DNA of 64,000 nucleotides. Source: Hyphomicrobiales bacterium (lineage in GTDB: Bacteria; Pseudomonadota; Alphaproteobacteria; Rhizobiales; Rhizobiaceae). The stretch covers positions 62,001-126,000 of the forward strand of contig UBKJ01000002.1 in the NCBI GenBank assembly GCA_900465915.1, in the 5' to 3' direction. Positions 1 through 10,169 of the stretch are shown one piece after another; within the stretch, counting starts at the first letter, position 1; the number at the start of each line of letters is the position of its first letter. The position numbers and the translations under genes were made by a program. The notes under the pieces are model-generated. The model was not told where the DNA came from and made no database searches. It saw only the letters and a list, made by a program, of their open reading frames with translations.

Positions 1-391
1 GCACGGCCGGCACGTTGGGGTTCTGCGGATGGGCGATCAGCGATATGCCGCTGGCCCAATAGCGCGGGTCCTGCTCGGCGCCGGGGATCTGCTGGCGGAA
101 TTCGGGCGAGAACTCGCCATGCACGGTGGAGACGTGCACGCCGACCTTCTCGAAGACACGGCCATGCATCAGCGCCATCGTCCCGCCGCCGCCGCGGCCC
201 TCGTCCTTGCGCCAGGGCGTGCGGACGAAGCGGCCCGGCGCGCGGTCGGAGAGCGGCCCCTGAAGCTCGTCCTCCAATTGCTCGAAGCCGGCGCAGATGC
301 GGTCGCGCAATTCCTCGAACCAGGCCTGCGCCGCCCGCTTCTTGTCCTCGATGTCGTGCGGGATGATGGCGGGGATGTCGTCGCGTCGCAT
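1..391 (-). CDS. hemF: Oxygen-dependent coproporphyrinogen III oxidase, N-terminal part
   Basis: The first 130 codons of HemF; the gene runs off the left edge. HemF oxidatively decarboxylates two propionate side chains of coproporphyrinogen III to give protoporphyrinogen IX, using O2, in cytoplasmic haem synthesis. The visible part reads [20 protein letters not shown] at the N-terminus and includes the family block with [16 protein letters not shown], the [15 protein letters not shown] strand and the substrate-site motif around [19 protein letters not shown]. The start is the ATG at 389-391; a GGAAAGAA sequence lies just upstream. A haem-making gene close to petABC and trmL is a gene order typical of Rhizobiales. 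What lies beyond the edge cannot be seen. Confidence 0.93.
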   Translation of the reverse strand, partial: MRRDDIPAIIPHDIEDKKRAAQAWFEELRDRICAGFEQLEDELQGPLSDRAPGRFVRTPWRKDEGRGGGGTMALMHGRVFEKVGVHVSTVHGEFSPEFRQQIPGAEQDPRYWASGISLIAHPQNPNVPAV

Positions 392-474
392 GGTGTTTCT
401 TTCCTTCCCGGCCCGGATCAAGCGCTCGACGGGCATGGCGTCATTCTTCCCCGGCTTAGCAAAAGCGGCCGGTC

Positions 475-560
475 GCGCCTAGAGCATTCTGCGGCCGGAG
501 GGCGAGATTCGGCGCCGCGGAAACGCGGCGGAAACAAAGACATAGCGCGGCGCGCGCGGA
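475..560. repeat. Dispersed intergenic repeat, copy 1
   Basis: About 75-80 bases that resemble 41472-41547. Shared blocks are CTAGAGCATT followed by GCGGCCG near 479-500, and CGGCGGAAACAAAGA followed by ATAG and GCGGCG near 527-551. The middle differs in both sequence and length. Such short mosaic repeats between genes are common in Rhizobiales genomes. It lies in the spacer between the hemF start and the small downstream gene. Boundaries are approximate. Confidence 0.55.
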
Positions 561-638
561 AAAGACTCGCCATCGCGCCGGCGCGACCCTATCTTTCCCG
601 CACAGGGAATGGAAAGGATCGCGATCCGGGAGCATCGC

Positions 639-899
639 ATGGCCGCAAGACCGCCCAGCCCGCCGCTCGAAGGCCTGCGCAAGCAGTTGCGCGACAGCCG
701 CGCGGGAAAAAACCGCCCGCCGCGCGACGGCTTCGTGCGCGAGACCTTCGCGCTGCCGCGTCAGGCGGCGCGCGCCAAGGCGCGCGAATGGTTCGACGCC
801 TTTCCCAAGGCCGCCTACTGGACCGAGATCGAAAGCTGGCGCCAGCTTCCCGACGACATGATCGAATTCACCATGCGCCGCCTGCCGACGGCGGATTAG
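639..899 (+). CDS. Small conserved-looking hypothetical protein, 86 aa
   Basis: Family not recognised. The protein is basic and alanine-rich at the N-terminus (MAARPPSPPLEGLRKQLRD) and has a compact C-terminal segment with FVRETFALPRQAARAKAREW and a WTEIESWRQLPDD stretch, suggesting a short helical protein rather than a random frame. No signal peptide or membrane segment is seen. I chose the ATG at 639; an ATG at 609 in the same frame would add ten residues. Its stop codon (897-899) overlaps the stop of the convergent trmL by three bases, so the two genes share a 3' end with no room for a terminator. It points the same way as the petABC block but lies upstream of trmL. Confidence 0.65.
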   Translation: MAARPPSPPLEGLRKQLRDSRAGKNRPPRDGFVRETFALPRQAARAKAREWFDAFPKAAYWTEIESWRQLPDDMIEFTMRRLPTAD

Positions 900-1354
900 G
901 CGTTATTTCGCTGCCGCAGCGCCTCGCCGGCGGCCATGGCGACGGTGACGGCGAGGTTGAGCGAGCGCGCGCCCGGAACCATCGGAATGAGAAGCCGCTC
1001 GTCGGCGGCGTCGTGCACCGAGGCGGGAACGCCGGCCGATTCGCGCCCGAACAGCAGGATGTCGTTGTCGCGATAGCGGTAATCGGTGTAGGCGGTCGCA
1101 GCCCCGGTGGTCAGCAGCACCAGCCGGCGGCCCTCGCGCCGGCGCCGGTCGTCGAAACGGCTCCAGTCGGCGTGGCGGGTCAGCGCCGCCTGTTCGAGAT
1201 AGTCCATGCCGGCGCGCTTCAGCGCCCGGTCGGAGACGTCGAAGCCGGCCGGCTCGATCAGGTCGACCGCGAAGCCCAGGCAGGCGGCCATGCGCAGGAT
1301 GGTCCCGGTGTTGCCGGGAATGTCGGGCTGGTAGAGGGCGACGCGCAATTGCAT
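896..1354 (-). CDS. trmL: tRNA (cytidine(34)-2'-O)-methyltransferase TrmL
   Basis: SPOUT-class (TrmH-type) methyltransferase of about 152 aa that 2'-O-methylates the wobble base of leucine tRNAs in the cytoplasm. It begins MQLRVALYQPDIPGNTGTIL, the usual TrmL start. The trefoil-knot AdoMet motifs are present: LLFGRESAGVP (motif 2) and LIPMVPGARSLNLAVTVAMA (motif 3) before a short C-terminal helix. I chose the ATG at 1354, since the 26 residues available upstream match nothing in the family. It is convergent with the 86-aa gene, and the stop codons overlap. Confidence 0.93.
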   Translation of the reverse strand: MQLRVALYQPDIPGNTGTILRMAACLGFAVDLIEPAGFDVSDRALKRAGMDYLEQAALTRHADWSRFDDRRRREGRRLVLLTTGAATAYTDYRYRDNDILLFGRESAGVPASVHDAADERLLIPMVPGARSLNLAVTVAMAAGEALRQRNNA

Positions 1355-1462
1355 CCGAAGCGCGTAGCCCACATTCCGCCCCGTCGCAAGGGCGAAAATA
1401 TTCCCGGTTTGTTCCGATCGCGGGCTTGGCAAATGCGCTTCTCCTCTCTAAGACTCACCCCC

Positions 1463-3328
1463 ATGTTTCAGTGGTTCGAACAGCGCCTGGACGCCTATCC
1501 GCAGGAAACCCCGCGCGAGCCGCCGCGCGGGCTGGTGGCGTTCTGTCTTTTCTATACGCGCGGCGCGTGGCCGTGGATCCTCGGCATGGCGGTGTTCGCG
1601 ACGCTGATCGCGGTCATCGAGGTGTCGCTGTTCGCCTTTCTCGGCAATATCGTCGACTGGCTGTCGGGCCAGTCGCGCGAGACGTTCCTCGCCAACGAGG
1701 GCTGGCGGCTGGCGCTGATCGGCGGCGTGGTGCTGGTCGGCCTGCCGGCGGTGGTGCTCCTGCATTCGCTCCTCATCCATCAGACGCTGCTCGGCAATTA
1801 TCCGATGCGCATCCGCTGGCTGATGCATCGCTACCTGATCCGCCAGTCGATGGCCTTCTTCCAGGACGAGTTCGCCGGGCGCATCTCGACCAAGCTGATG
1901 CAGACCGCGCTCGCCGTGCGCGAGACGGTGATCAAGCTCCTCGACGTGCTCAATTACGTCGTCGTCTATTTCGCCGGCACGCTGTTCATCGCCGCTTCCG
2001 CCGACTGGCGGCTGATGCTGCCCTTCGCCTTGTGGCTCGCGGCCTATGTCGCGCTGCTGCGCCTGTTCATCCCACGCCTGCGGGTGATCTCCGAGCGGCA
2101 GGCCGACGCGCGCTCGACCATGACCGGGCGCATCGTCGACAGCTACACCAATATCGCCACCGTAAAGCTGTTCTCGCATTCGAGCCGCGAGGAATCCTAC
2201 GTCCGCGAGAGCCTCGACGACTTCATGGGCGCGGTGCACGGGCAGATGCGGCTCGTCACGCTGTTCCATTTCACGCTCTATCTCGCCAACTGCCTGCTTC
2301 TGTTCGCCGTCGGCGCCATCGGCATCGGCCTGTGGCTCGGCGAGGCGATCAGCATCGGCGCGGTGGCGGTGGGCATCGGCCTGGCGCTGCGCCTCAACGG
2401 CATGTCGCAATGGATCATGTGGGAGATGTCGGCGCTGTTCGAGAATATCGGCACGGTGCAGGACGGCATCACCACCATCGCGCGCGCCCACGCCGTGGTG
2501 GACGTCCCCGGCGCGCCGGCCCTGAAGGTCAACAAGGGCGCGCTCAGCTTCGACCGCATCGGCTTCCATTACGGCAAGGGCGGCGGGGTGATCGAGAACC
2601 TGTCGCTGACCGTCCCGGCCGGGCAGAAGGTGGGGCTTGTGGGGCGCTCCGGCGCCGGCAAGTCGACGCTGGTCAACCTGCTTCTGCGCTTCTACGACCT
2701 GGAGCAGGGCCGCATCCTCATCGACGGGCAGGACATCGCCAGGGTGGCGCAGGACAGCCTGCGCGCCAATATCGGCATGGTGACGCAGGACACGTCGCTC
2801 CTGCACCGCTCGGTGCGCGAGAACATCCTCTACGGCCGGCCCGACGCCACCGAGGCGATGCTGGAGCGCGCCGTGCGGCTGGCGCAGGCCGACCGCTTCG
2901 TCCCCGAGCTCACCGACCTCAAGGGCCGGCGCGGCCTCGACGCCCATGTCGGCGAGCGCGGCGTCAAGCTTTCGGGCGGCCAGCGCCAGCGCCTCGCCAT
3001 CGCGCGGGTGATGCTGAAGGACGCGCCGATCCTCATCTTGGACGAGGCCACCTCGGCGCTCGATTCGGAGGTGGAGGCGGCGATCCAGGACAGCCTCAAC
3101 ACGCTGATGGAGGGCAAGACGGTGATCGCCATCGCGCACCGGCTCTCCACCATCGCCGCGCTCGACCGGCTGGTGGTGATGGACGAGGGCCGCATCGTCG
3201 AGGACGGCACGCATGAGGAGCTGGTGGCGCTGGGCGGCATCTACGCCGGCCTGTGGGCGCGCCAGTCGGGCGGCTTCCTCGGCTTCGACGCGCCGGGAAC
3301 CCCGGAAACCCAAGACGCGGCGCAGTGA
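1463..3328 (+). CDS. ABC exporter, fused permease and ATPase (MsbA-like)
   Basis: A 621-aa half-size exporter with six membrane helices followed by an ATPase domain; the functional unit should be a homodimer in the inner membrane exporting a lipid, drug or peptide. The substrate cannot be told from sequence. ATPase motifs are intact: Walker A GRSGAGKST near residue 393, signature LSGGQRQRLAIAR near 502, Walker B ILILDEATSALD near 522, and the switch histidine in AIAHRLST near 556. The start is the ATG at 1463 (MFQWFEQRLDAY); the frame is open far upstream but that part is antisense to trmL and hemF. It precedes petABC by 269 bases and is probably a separate transcription unit. Confidence 0.9.
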   Translation: MFQWFEQRLDAYPQETPREPPRGLVAFCLFYTRGAWPWILGMAVFATLIAVIEVSLFAFLGNIVDWLSGQSRETFLANEGWRLALIGGVVLVGLPAVVLLHSLLIHQTLLGNYPMRIRWLMHRYLIRQSMAFFQDEFAGRISTKLMQTALAVRETVIKLLDVLNYVVVYFAGTLFIAASADWRLMLPFALWLAAYVALLRLFIPRLRVISERQADARSTMTGRIVDSYTNIATVKLFSHSSREESYVRESLDDFMGAVHGQMRLVTLFHFTLYLANCLLLFAVGAIGIGLWLGEAISIGAVAVGIGLALRLNGMSQWIMWEMSALFENIGTVQDGITTIARAHAVVDVPGAPALKVNKGALSFDRIGFHYGKGGGVIENLSLTVPAGQKVGLVGRSGAGKSTLVNLLLRFYDLEQGRILIDGQDIARVAQDSLRANIGMVTQDTSLLHRSVRENILYGRPDATEAMLERAVRLAQADRFVPELTDLKGRRGLDAHVGERGVKLSGGQRQRLAIARVMLKDAPILILDEATSALDSEVEAAIQDSLNTLMEGKTVIAIAHRLSTIAALDRLVVMDEGRIVEDGTHEELVALGGIYAGLWARQSGGFLGFDAPGTPETQDAAQ

Positions 3329-3369
3329 CGCCCCCACGAAACGAGCCCCCGATTTGAGCCATGCCCACC

Positions 3370-3387
3370 GGGCGCGTTTGCGCGCCC
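3370..3387. other. Perfect GC-rich stem-loop downstream of the ABC exporter
   Basis: GGGCGCG, loop TTTG, CGCGCCC, a 7-bp perfect stem 41 bases past the exporter stop. No T-run follows, so it is a weak candidate for an intrinsic terminator and may only stabilise the mRNA 3' end. The rest of the 269-base gap before petA shows no gene. Confidence 0.4.
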
Positions 3388-3597
3388 ATGCGCGTCTTAT
3401 GGCGCTTGCGCGCGGACCTGCGACATCGTGCCGTCATAAGGACTTGGCGTCTGGACAAGGCTTTTCTTCCCGCCTAAACCGGGAGGCGAAATGGAGGGAA
3501 TTTCGTCTTGCGCGCGCCGCCGCCGTCTTTCGGCCTGGCGCGAGCGCGGGCGAGGGGAGAATTCAATTGAACTTGCAGCTTGAAAAGGAGTTGGCAC

Positions 3598-4161
3598 GTG
3601 AGCGTACACGACACGGCTGAACCGACACGGCGTGATTTTCTGTATATTGCGACGGGAATGGCCGGTGTCGTCGGGGTCGGCGGGCTGGCATGGCCCTTCA
3701 TCGACCAGATGCGCCCCGACGCGTCCACGCTCGCGGCGGCGTCGATCGAGGTCGACGTCTCCTCGCTCCAGCCCGGCGCCTCGCTGACGGTCAAGTGGCG
3801 CGGCAAGCCGGTCTTCATCCGCAACCGCACGCCCAAGGAGATCGAGGAGGCCCAGAAGGCCGCCCTGACCGACCTCAAGGACCCGATCGCCCGCAACGCC
3901 AACCTGCCGCCCGACGCCCAGGCCACCGACGTCGCCCGCTCCGCCGGGAAGGACAAGGAGAACTGGCTGGTCATGATCGGCGTCTGCACCCATCTGGGCT
4001 GCGTGCCGCTCGGCGAATCCGGCGCCTTCGGCGGCTGGTTCTGCCCGTGCCACGGCTCGACCTACGACACGGCGGGCCGCATCCGCACCGGCCCGGCGCC
4101 GGAGAACATGCACATTCCGCAATATGCGTTCACTTCCAACACGGTCGTCAGGATCGGCTAA
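3598..4161 (+). CDS. petA: Ubiquinol-cytochrome c reductase, Rieske iron-sulfur subunit
   Basis: The Rieske subunit (187 aa) of the cytochrome bc1 complex carries electrons from ubiquinol to cytochrome c1 through its 2Fe-2S cluster. Cluster ligands lie in CTHLGC (about residues 130-135) and CPCHGS (about 149-154). The N-terminus has a twin-arginine signal, [11 protein letters not shown], followed by the single anchor helix, as expected for a Tat-exported Rieske protein folded in the cytoplasm. I chose the GTG at 3598 because GGAG sits 9 bases upstream; a TTG at 3580 overlaps that site. It is the first gene of petABC, followed by petB after 23 bases. Confidence 0.96.
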   Translation: MSVHDTAEPTRRDFLYIATGMAGVVGVGGLAWPFIDQMRPDASTLAAASIEVDVSSLQPGASLTVKWRGKPVFIRNRTPKEIEEAQKAALTDLKDPIARNANLPPDAQATDVARSAGKDKENWLVMIGVCTHLGCVPLGESGAFGGWFCPCHGSTYDTAGRIRTGPAPENMHIPQYAFTSNTVVRIG

Positions 4162-4184
4162 GTCAGGTCTTGGGGAGAGAAGAT

Positions 4185-5471
4185 ATGAGTGGTGGACACT
4201 CCACATATACGCCGAAGACCGGCATTGAGAAATGGGTGGACGAGCGGCTTCCGCTGCCGCGCCTGGTTTACGATTCCTTCGTCGCCTATCCGACGCCGCG
4301 CAATCTGAACTACATGTACACCTTCGGCGGCATCCTGAGCTTCATGCTCATCGCCCAGCTCGTCACCGGCATCGTGCTGGCCATGCATTACGCGGCGGAT
4401 ACGGGCATCGCCTTCGTCTCCGTCGAAAAGATCATGCGCGACGTCAATTCCGGCTGGCTCCTGCGCTACATGCACTCCAACGGCGCGTCCTTCTTCTTCG
4501 TCGCCGTCTATCTCCACATCGCCCGCGGGCTCTATTACGGCTCCTACAAGGCGCCGCGCGAGCTTCTGTGGATCCTCGGCGTGGTGATCTTCCTCCTGAT
4601 GATGGCCACCGCCTTCATGGGCTACGTGCTGCCCTGGGGCCAGATGTCCTTCTGGGGCGCCACCGTCATCACCGGCTTCTTCACCGCCTTCCCGGTGATC
4701 GGCGAGCCGATCCAGCAGCTCCTGCTCGGCGGCTTCGCGGTCGACAACCCGACGCTCAACCGCTTCTTCTCGCTGCATTACCTCCTGCCCTTCATGATCG
4801 CCGGCGTCGTCGTCCTGCACGTCTGGGCGCTGCACGTCACCGGCCAGACCAACCCGACCGGCATCGAGGTCAAGTCGAAGACCGACACGCTGCCCTTCAC
4901 GCCCTACGCCACCATCAAGGACGCTTTCGGGGCGCTGGTCTTCTTCGTCTTCTTCGCCTATTTCGTCTTCTACATGCCGAACTTCCTCGGCCACCCGGAC
5001 AACTACATCCCGGCCGATTCGCTGAAGACGCCCGCCCATATCGTGCCGGAATGGTACTTCCTGCCCTTCTACGCGATGCTGCGCGCCATCACCTTCAACA
5101 TCGGCCCGATCGACTCCAAGCTCGGCGGCGTTCTGACCATGTTCGGCTCCATCGCCATCCTGTTCGTGGTGCCGTGGCTCGACACGTCCAAGGTGCGCTC
5201 GGCGGTCTATCGCCCGTGGTTCAAGCTGTTCTTCTGGCTGTTCGTCGTCAACGCCATCTTCCTCGGCTGGCTGGGCTCGCGCCCGGCGGAGGGGCTCTAT
5301 GTGGCGCTCGCCCAGTGCGGCACGCTCTACTACTTCGCCTTCTTCATCGTCATCATGCCGGTGCTCGGCCTGATCGAGACGCCGAAGCGCCTGCCGAACT
5401 CGATCACCGAAGCGGTGCTGGAAAAGCACGACGGCCATTCGGCGATCCCCGCGGCGCAGATCAACGGCTGA
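4185..5471 (+). CDS. petB: Cytochrome b subunit of the bc1 complex
   Basis: A 428-aa integral membrane subunit that binds haems bL and bH and forms the Qo and Qi quinone sites. The two haem ligand pairs are seen as H-x13-H spacings: [16 protein letters not shown] and [16 protein letters not shown]. The Qo-site PEWY motif is present as [13 protein letters not shown]. Eight or so membrane helices can be drawn and the length is normal for the alphaproteobacterial protein. The ATG at 4185 has GGAGAGA upstream. It lies 23 bases after petA and 13 before petC, so the three genes form one operon. Confidence 0.97.
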   Translation: MSGGHSTYTPKTGIEKWVDERLPLPRLVYDSFVAYPTPRNLNYMYTFGGILSFMLIAQLVTGIVLAMHYAADTGIAFVSVEKIMRDVNSGWLLRYMHSNGASFFFVAVYLHIARGLYYGSYKAPRELLWILGVVIFLLMMATAFMGYVLPWGQMSFWGATVITGFFTAFPVIGEPIQQLLLGGFAVDNPTLNRFFSLHYLLPFMIAGVVVLHVWALHVTGQTNPTGIEVKSKTDTLPFTPYATIKDAFGALVFFVFFAYFVFYMPNFLGHPDNYIPADSLKTPAHIVPEWYFLPFYAMLRAITFNIGPIDSKLGGVLTMFGSIAILFVVPWLDTSKVRSAVYRPWFKLFFWLFVVNAIFLGWLGSRPAEGLYVALAQCGTLYYFAFFIVIMPVLGLIETPKRLPNSITEAVLEKHDGHSAIPAAQING

Positions 5472-5484
5472 GCCAGCGAAAGAC

Positions 5485-6372
<888 letters not shown>

Positions 6373-6389
6373 TCCGGTCATGGATCGCG

Positions 6390-6418
6390 AAAAAAGGGCG
6401 CCCGGTGCGCCCTTTTTT
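6390..6418 (+). terminator. Intrinsic terminator of petABC
   Basis: A 12-bp perfect stem, A6 GGGCGC / GCGCCC T6, with a five-base loop, 18 bases after the petC stop. The T-run makes it a classical Rho-independent terminator; the matching A-run means it could also act on the other strand. Confidence 0.88.
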
Positions 6419-6495
6419 GCGTCCGCCGATAAAGCGCTTGGCGCGGGCGCGGGATCGTGGTTGAACAGGCGCTCGACATGAGGAAAGGACAGACG

Positions 6496-7041
6496 ATGGA
6501 ACAGGCGTTCAAGGCCACGTTGAAGGATTCGATCCGCACCATCCCGGATTATCCCAAGCCCGGCGTGCAGTTCCGCGACGTCACCACGCTGATGGGCGAC
6601 GCGCGCGCCTTCCGCCGCGCGGTGGACGAGCTGGTCTATCCCTACGCCGGCACCAAGGTCGACAAGGTGGCGGGCATCGAGGCGCGCGGCTTCATCCTCG
6701 GCGGCGCCATCGCGCACCAGCTCTCCTCCGGCTTCGTGCCGATCCGCAAGAAGGGCAAGCTGCCGCGCGACACGGTGCGCATCGCCTACAGCCTCGAATA
6801 CGGCATCGACGAGATGGAGATGCATCGCGACGCCATCGAGAAGGGCGAGCGCATCATCCTGGTCGACGACCTGATCGCCACCGGCGGCACCGCCGAAGCC
6901 GCCGCCAAGCTGCTCTTGCAAATGGGCGCCGAAATCGTCGCCGCCTGCTTCGTCATCGACCTGCCCGACCTCGGCGGCCGCAAGAAGCTGGAAGCGCTCG
7001 GCGTCCCGGTGCGCACGCTGGTCGCCTTCGAGGGCGATTGA
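6496..7041 (+). CDS. apt: Adenine phosphoribosyltransferase
   Basis: A 181-aa purine salvage enzyme that joins adenine to PRPP to give AMP in the cytoplasm. The PRPP-binding loop is [16 protein letters not shown] near residues 121-136 and the N-terminal family motif reads [20 protein letters not shown]. The ATG at 6496 has AGGAAAGGA upstream; an in-frame ATG at 6457 would add 13 residues without a good ribosome site. It follows petABC across a terminator, so it is probably transcribed on its own. Confidence 0.94.
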   Translation: MEQAFKATLKDSIRTIPDYPKPGVQFRDVTTLMGDARAFRRAVDELVYPYAGTKVDKVAGIEARGFILGGAIAHQLSSGFVPIRKKGKLPRDTVRIAYSLEYGIDEMEMHRDAIEKGERIILVDDLIATGGTAEAAAKLLLQMGAEIVAACFVIDLPDLGGRKKLEALGVPVRTLVAFEGD

Positions 7042-7217
7042 GGCCCGCGCATCCCCGGACGCGCGCGCCCTGGGTGGGACCGTGCGCTTCAATCCAGCCG
7101 ATAATCCGATCGCCACGGCCGGAGGGCGGAAGCCATCAAGCTGACGTTGCAGACGGGCGCGGAGGCCGCCGTCTGCCATTCCCTCATTCCCGTCTCCCGG
7201 AGCGTATTCCGCCCGCC

Positions 7218-7688
7218 TCAATCCGGCAGCTTCACCATCGCGGCGCTCTCGAAGCGGAGCACCTGTTCGCCGTGCTGGTTGTCGGCGGTGGTGAAGAAGG
7301 TGAGCATCGACCAACCCGGGCGCGAGACGAGGGGGCGGAGTTTTTTCGCCGTGCGCCTGTAGGTCAGCGTGTCGCCGGGGAAGACGGGCTTCAGCCAGGC
7401 GAGGTTCTCGAAACCGGGGGAGGGGCCGAAGACGGGAAGCTTCTCGCCGCGCTCGGCCGCCTTGCGCAGCTCGGCGGCGAGGGAGGCGACGTTGAGCTTC
7501 ATGAACACGGCGGTGACGTGCCAGCCGGAGGCGCAGAGGCCGCCGAACAGGCTCGCTTTCGCCGCTTCCGGGTCGACATGGAAGGGCTGCGGGTCGAATT
7601 TCTCCGCGAAGCGGACGATGTCCTCGGCGGTGAAGGTGTGGCTGCCGAGCACGCGCTCCAGCCCCAGATACTCCTCGACGAAGCTCAT
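7218..7688 (-). CDS. MaoC-like (hot-dog fold) dehydratase, second of a pair
   Basis: A 156-aa protein of the (R)-specific enoyl-CoA hydratase/MaoC family; members hydrate 2-enoyl-CoA or related thioesters. The hydratase signature is FAEKFDPQPFHVD (Asp and His five residues apart), followed by LFGGLCASGWH. The start is the ATG at 7688, overlapping the upstream paralogue's TGA by four bases (ATGA), so the two are translationally coupled and may form a heterodimer. The substrate is unknown; no beta-oxidation or PHB genes lie alongside. Confidence 0.85.
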   Translation of the reverse strand: MSFVEEYLGLERVLGSHTFTAEDIVRFAEKFDPQPFHVDPEAAKASLFGGLCASGWHVTAVFMKLNVASLAAELRKAAERGEKLPVFGPSPGFENLAWLKPVFPGDTLTYRRTAKKLRPLVSRPGWSMLTFFTTADNQHGEQVLRFESAAMVKLPD

Positions 7689-8170
7689 GCGGCCTCGCTT
7701 TCCGGCGGGCGGCGCAGCGCGAAGAAGGCGCCGTGGCGCAGCTCGCACACGATCTCGCCGCGCTGGTTGACCAGCTCGTGCTGGAGCGTCACCAGGCCGA
7801 TCCCCGGCCGCGAGCGCAAAGTGCGCCGCTCGATCACGGTGGTGAGGCCGGACAGAACGTCGCCGGCCAGGACCGGCTTTTTCCAGCGGTTGAACTCGAC
7901 GCCGGGCGCGCCCTGCGAGGTGGAGTCGTTGAGGTAGCTGTCGCACATCATGCGCATCAAGAGCGACAGCGTGTGCCAGCCCGAGGCCGCCAGCCCGCCG
8001 AGCGGGCTCGCCTTGCCGGCCGCCTCGTCGAGATGGAAGGGCTGCGGGTCGTATTCGCGCGCGAAATCGAGGATTTCCTCCTTGCTCACGGCGCGCGGCC
8101 CGAGCGGCAGCGTCAGGCCGGGCGCGAAATCCTCGTAAGCATATTTCAGGGCGGGTTTCGGAGCATCCAT
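7685..8170 (-). CDS. MaoC-like (hot-dog fold) dehydratase, first of a pair
   Basis: A 161-aa MaoC-family protein, paralogous to the gene downstream. The hydratase motif reads FAREYDPQPFHLDE, then PLGGLAASGWH. The ATG at 8170 is preceded by GAGGAGG at a good distance. Overlapping stop/start with the next gene indicates a two-gene unit. Both active-site residues are present in both copies, so neither partner looks like a dead subunit. A role in thioester metabolism is a family-level inference. Confidence 0.85.
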   Translation of the reverse strand: MDAPKPALKYAYEDFAPGLTLPLGPRAVSKEEILDFAREYDPQPFHLDEAAGKASPLGGLAASGWHTLSLLMRMMCDSYLNDSTSQGAPGVEFNRWKKPVLAGDVLSGLTTVIERRTLRSRPGIGLVTLQHELVNQRGEIVCELRHGAFFALRRPPESEAA

Positions 8171-8190
8171 GCGCAATCCTCCTCGGAACG

Positions 8191-8215
8191 AAAAAGGCCG
8201 CCTCGCGGGCGGCCT
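8191..8215 (-). terminator. Intrinsic terminator of ychF
   Basis: Read on the minus strand: an 8-bp stem AGGCCGCC / GGCGGCCT with a five-base loop, followed by TTTTT. It starts six bases after the ychF stop. Confidence 0.85.
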
Positions 8216-8220
8216 CGTCG

Positions 8221-9324
8221 TCAGGTGTTGAAGCGGAACAGCATCACGTCGCCGTCATGGACGACATATTCCTTGCCTTCGTCGCGGGCCTTGCCGGCCT
8301 CCTTGGCGCCCACCTCGCCATTATATTTCACATAGTCCTCATAGGCGATGGTCTGGGCGCGGATGAAGCCGCGCTCGAAATCGGTGTGGATGACGCCCGC
8401 CGCCGCCGGGGCCTTGGTGCCGCGGCGGATGGTCCAGGCGCGCGTCTCCTTCGGGCCGGCGGTGAAATAGGTGATGAGGTCGAGCAGCGTGTAGCCGGCG
8501 CGGATCAGCCGGTCGAGGCCCGGCTCCTCCAGCCCCATGCTGTCGAGATATTCCCTGGCCTCCTCGTCGGGAAGCTGCGCCACCTCGGCCTCGATCGCCG
8601 CGGAGATGATCACCGTCTGCGCGCCCTGCTCCTTCGCCATGACGGCGACGGCCTCGCTATGCGCATTGCCTTTGGCGGCGTCGCTCTCGGCGACGTTGCA
8701 GACATAGAGCACCGGCTTGGAGGTGAGGAGGTTGAGCCCCTTGAGGATGAGGAGATCGTCCGGCGCGATGTCCTTCAGCATCAGGCGCACCGGCTTGCCG
8801 TTCTGCAGAAGCTCCAGCGCCGTCTCCATCACCGGCAGCACGGCCAGCGCCTCCTTGTCCTTGCCGGTGGCGCGCTTGCGGATCTGCACGATGCGGCGCT
8901 CGACGCTTTCGAGGTCCGACAGCATCAGCTCCGTCTCCACCGTCTCGGCGTCGGAGACGGGGTCGATGCGGCCCTCGACATGGGTGATGTCGTCATCCTC
9001 GAAGCAGCGCAGCACATGGACGATGGCGTCCACCTCGCGGATATTGGCGAGGAACTGGTTGCCGAGGCCCTCGCCCTTCGACGCGCCGCGCACCAGGCCG
9101 GCGATGTCGACGAAATTGATGCGGGTGGGGATGATCTCCTTCGAGCCGGCGATGCGGGCGATCCCGGTCTGGCGCGGGTCGGGCACGGCCACCTCGCCGG
9201 TGTTCGGCTCGATGGTGCAGAAGGGATAGTTGGCGGCCTGCGCGGCGGCCGTCTTGGTCAGCGCGTTGAAAAGCGTCGACTTGCCGACATTGGGCAGGCC
9301 GACGATGCCGCATTTGAAACCCAT
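8221..9324 (-). CDS. ychF: Redox-regulated ATPase YchF (OLA1 family)
   Basis: A 367-aa universally conserved Obg-like P-loop protein that prefers ATP and interacts with the ribosome and stress pathways. The P-loop is GLPNVGKST at residues 8-16; where GTPases have NKxD the protein has NVAE, the change that explains ATP specificity in YchF. A helical insert and a C-terminal TGS domain (from about residue 280, ending in VVHDGDVMLFRFNT) are complete. It lies 83 bases downstream of pth on the same strand; pth-ychF is a common pairing. Confidence 0.96.
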   Translation of the reverse strand: MGFKCGIVGLPNVGKSTLFNALTKTAAAQAANYPFCTIEPNTGEVAVPDPRQTGIARIAGSKEIIPTRINFVDIAGLVRGASKGEGLGNQFLANIREVDAIVHVLRCFEDDDITHVEGRIDPVSDAETVETELMLSDLESVERRIVQIRKRATGKDKEALAVLPVMETALELLQNGKPVRLMLKDIAPDDLLILKGLNLLTSKPVLYVCNVAESDAAKGNAHSEAVAVMAKEQGAQTVIISAAIEAEVAQLPDEEAREYLDSMGLEEPGLDRLIRAGYTLLDLITYFTAGPKETRAWTIRRGTKAPAAAGVIHTDFERGFIRAQTIAYEDYVKYNGEVGAKEAGKARDEGKEYVVHDGDVMLFRFNT

Positions 9325-9407
9325 GATCTTACCTGTCTCGTAGAAATAGCGTTGATGAGCCTATGCGCCATTGCGTGGCGAAGCGTCAAGAGGCGGGGGG
9401 CTCGCGG

Positions 9408-10142
9408 TCAGTCCTTCTTGCCGAACAGCCGTTTCAGCATGTCGGCCATCGGGCCGCTTTCGGGGATGTTGGCCTGCGGCTTGGCCGCGCGCGCCTGGCG
9501 GATGTGGCTCTGGCCCTTGGGGGCGTCGGCGGCCTTGGTTCCGCTGGGCCGGCTGTTGCCGTCGCCCATGGCGAGCGCGACGCGGTTCATGAAGGAATTG
9601 TCCTCGCCCCTGGCGAGCAGGCCGACATTGTCGGCGACCGCGCCCAGCATCAGGTCGAGCCATTCGCCGTCGACCTTGGCGAAATCGCCCAGCACGTAAT
9701 TATGCACCAGCGCCTTCACGCCCGGATGGCCGATGCCGAGCCGCAGCCGGCGATAGGCGGTTCCGCCGGGCAGGGATTGCAGATGCGCGTCGATGGATTT
9801 TATGCCGTTATGGCCGCCGGAGCCGCCGCCGGTCTTGATGCGCAATTTTGCGGGCGGCAGGTCGAGCTCGTCATAGACGACGACGAGGTCGGCGGCGGAA
9901 AGCTTGTAGAAGCGCATGGCCTCGCCCACCGACTGGCCGGACAGGTTCATGAAGGTCTGCGGCTTGATGAGCAGCACCTTCTCGCCGTCGACGGTCCCGT
10001 CGGCGATCTCGGCGTGGAACTTCTTCTGCCAGCTGGAAAAGCGATGGCGGCGGAATATCTCGTCCGCCGCCATGAAACCGATATTGTGCCGGTTGCGGGC
10101 GTATTGGGGGCCGGGATTGCCAAGGCCTGCGATGAGCAGCAT
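9408..10142 (-). CDS. pth: Peptidyl-tRNA hydrolase with C-terminal extension
   Basis: Pth frees tRNA from peptidyl-tRNA that drops off ribosomes. The core has [20 protein letters not shown] with the catalytic histidine at residue 19, FMNLSGQSV, and [16 protein letters not shown] with the catalytic aspartate. The usual domain ends near residue 190; a further 50 residues or so, rich in Lys, Pro and Ala, form a disordered tail seen in rhizobial and Brucella Pth proteins. It lies 27 bases downstream of rplY, so both are probably on one transcript from the rplY promoter. Confidence 0.95.
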   Translation of the reverse strand: MLLIAGLGNPGPQYARNRHNIGFMAADEIFRRHRFSSWQKKFHAEIADGTVDGEKVLLIKPQTFMNLSGQSVGEAMRFYKLSAADLVVVYDELDLPPAKLRIKTGGGSGGHNGIKSIDAHLQSLPGGTAYRRLRLGIGHPGVKALVHNYVLGDFAKVDGEWLDLMLGAVADNVGLLARGEDNSFMNRVALAMGDGNSRPSGTKAADAPKGQSHIRQARAAKPQANIPESGPMADMLKRLFGKKD

Positions 10143-10169
10143 GGTTTCGGCCCCCTATACGGAAAGCGA

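Noticed and set aside
29..1462. Long open frame upstream of, and in frame with, the ABC exporter
   Set aside because: The added 478 residues are antisense to hemF and trmL and resemble no protein; exporter similarity starts at MFQWFEQRLDAY (1463).
1448..3337. Minus-strand open frame of over 600 codons opposite the ABC exporter
   Set aside because: A GC-rich shadow frame full of His, Arg, Gln and Asp; the plus strand encodes an intact ABC exporter. The same applies to the long frames opposite petB, rpoD, carB and uvrB.
3370..3387. Terminator after the ABC exporter
   Set aside because: Good stem but no T-run, so it is recorded as a stem-loop only.
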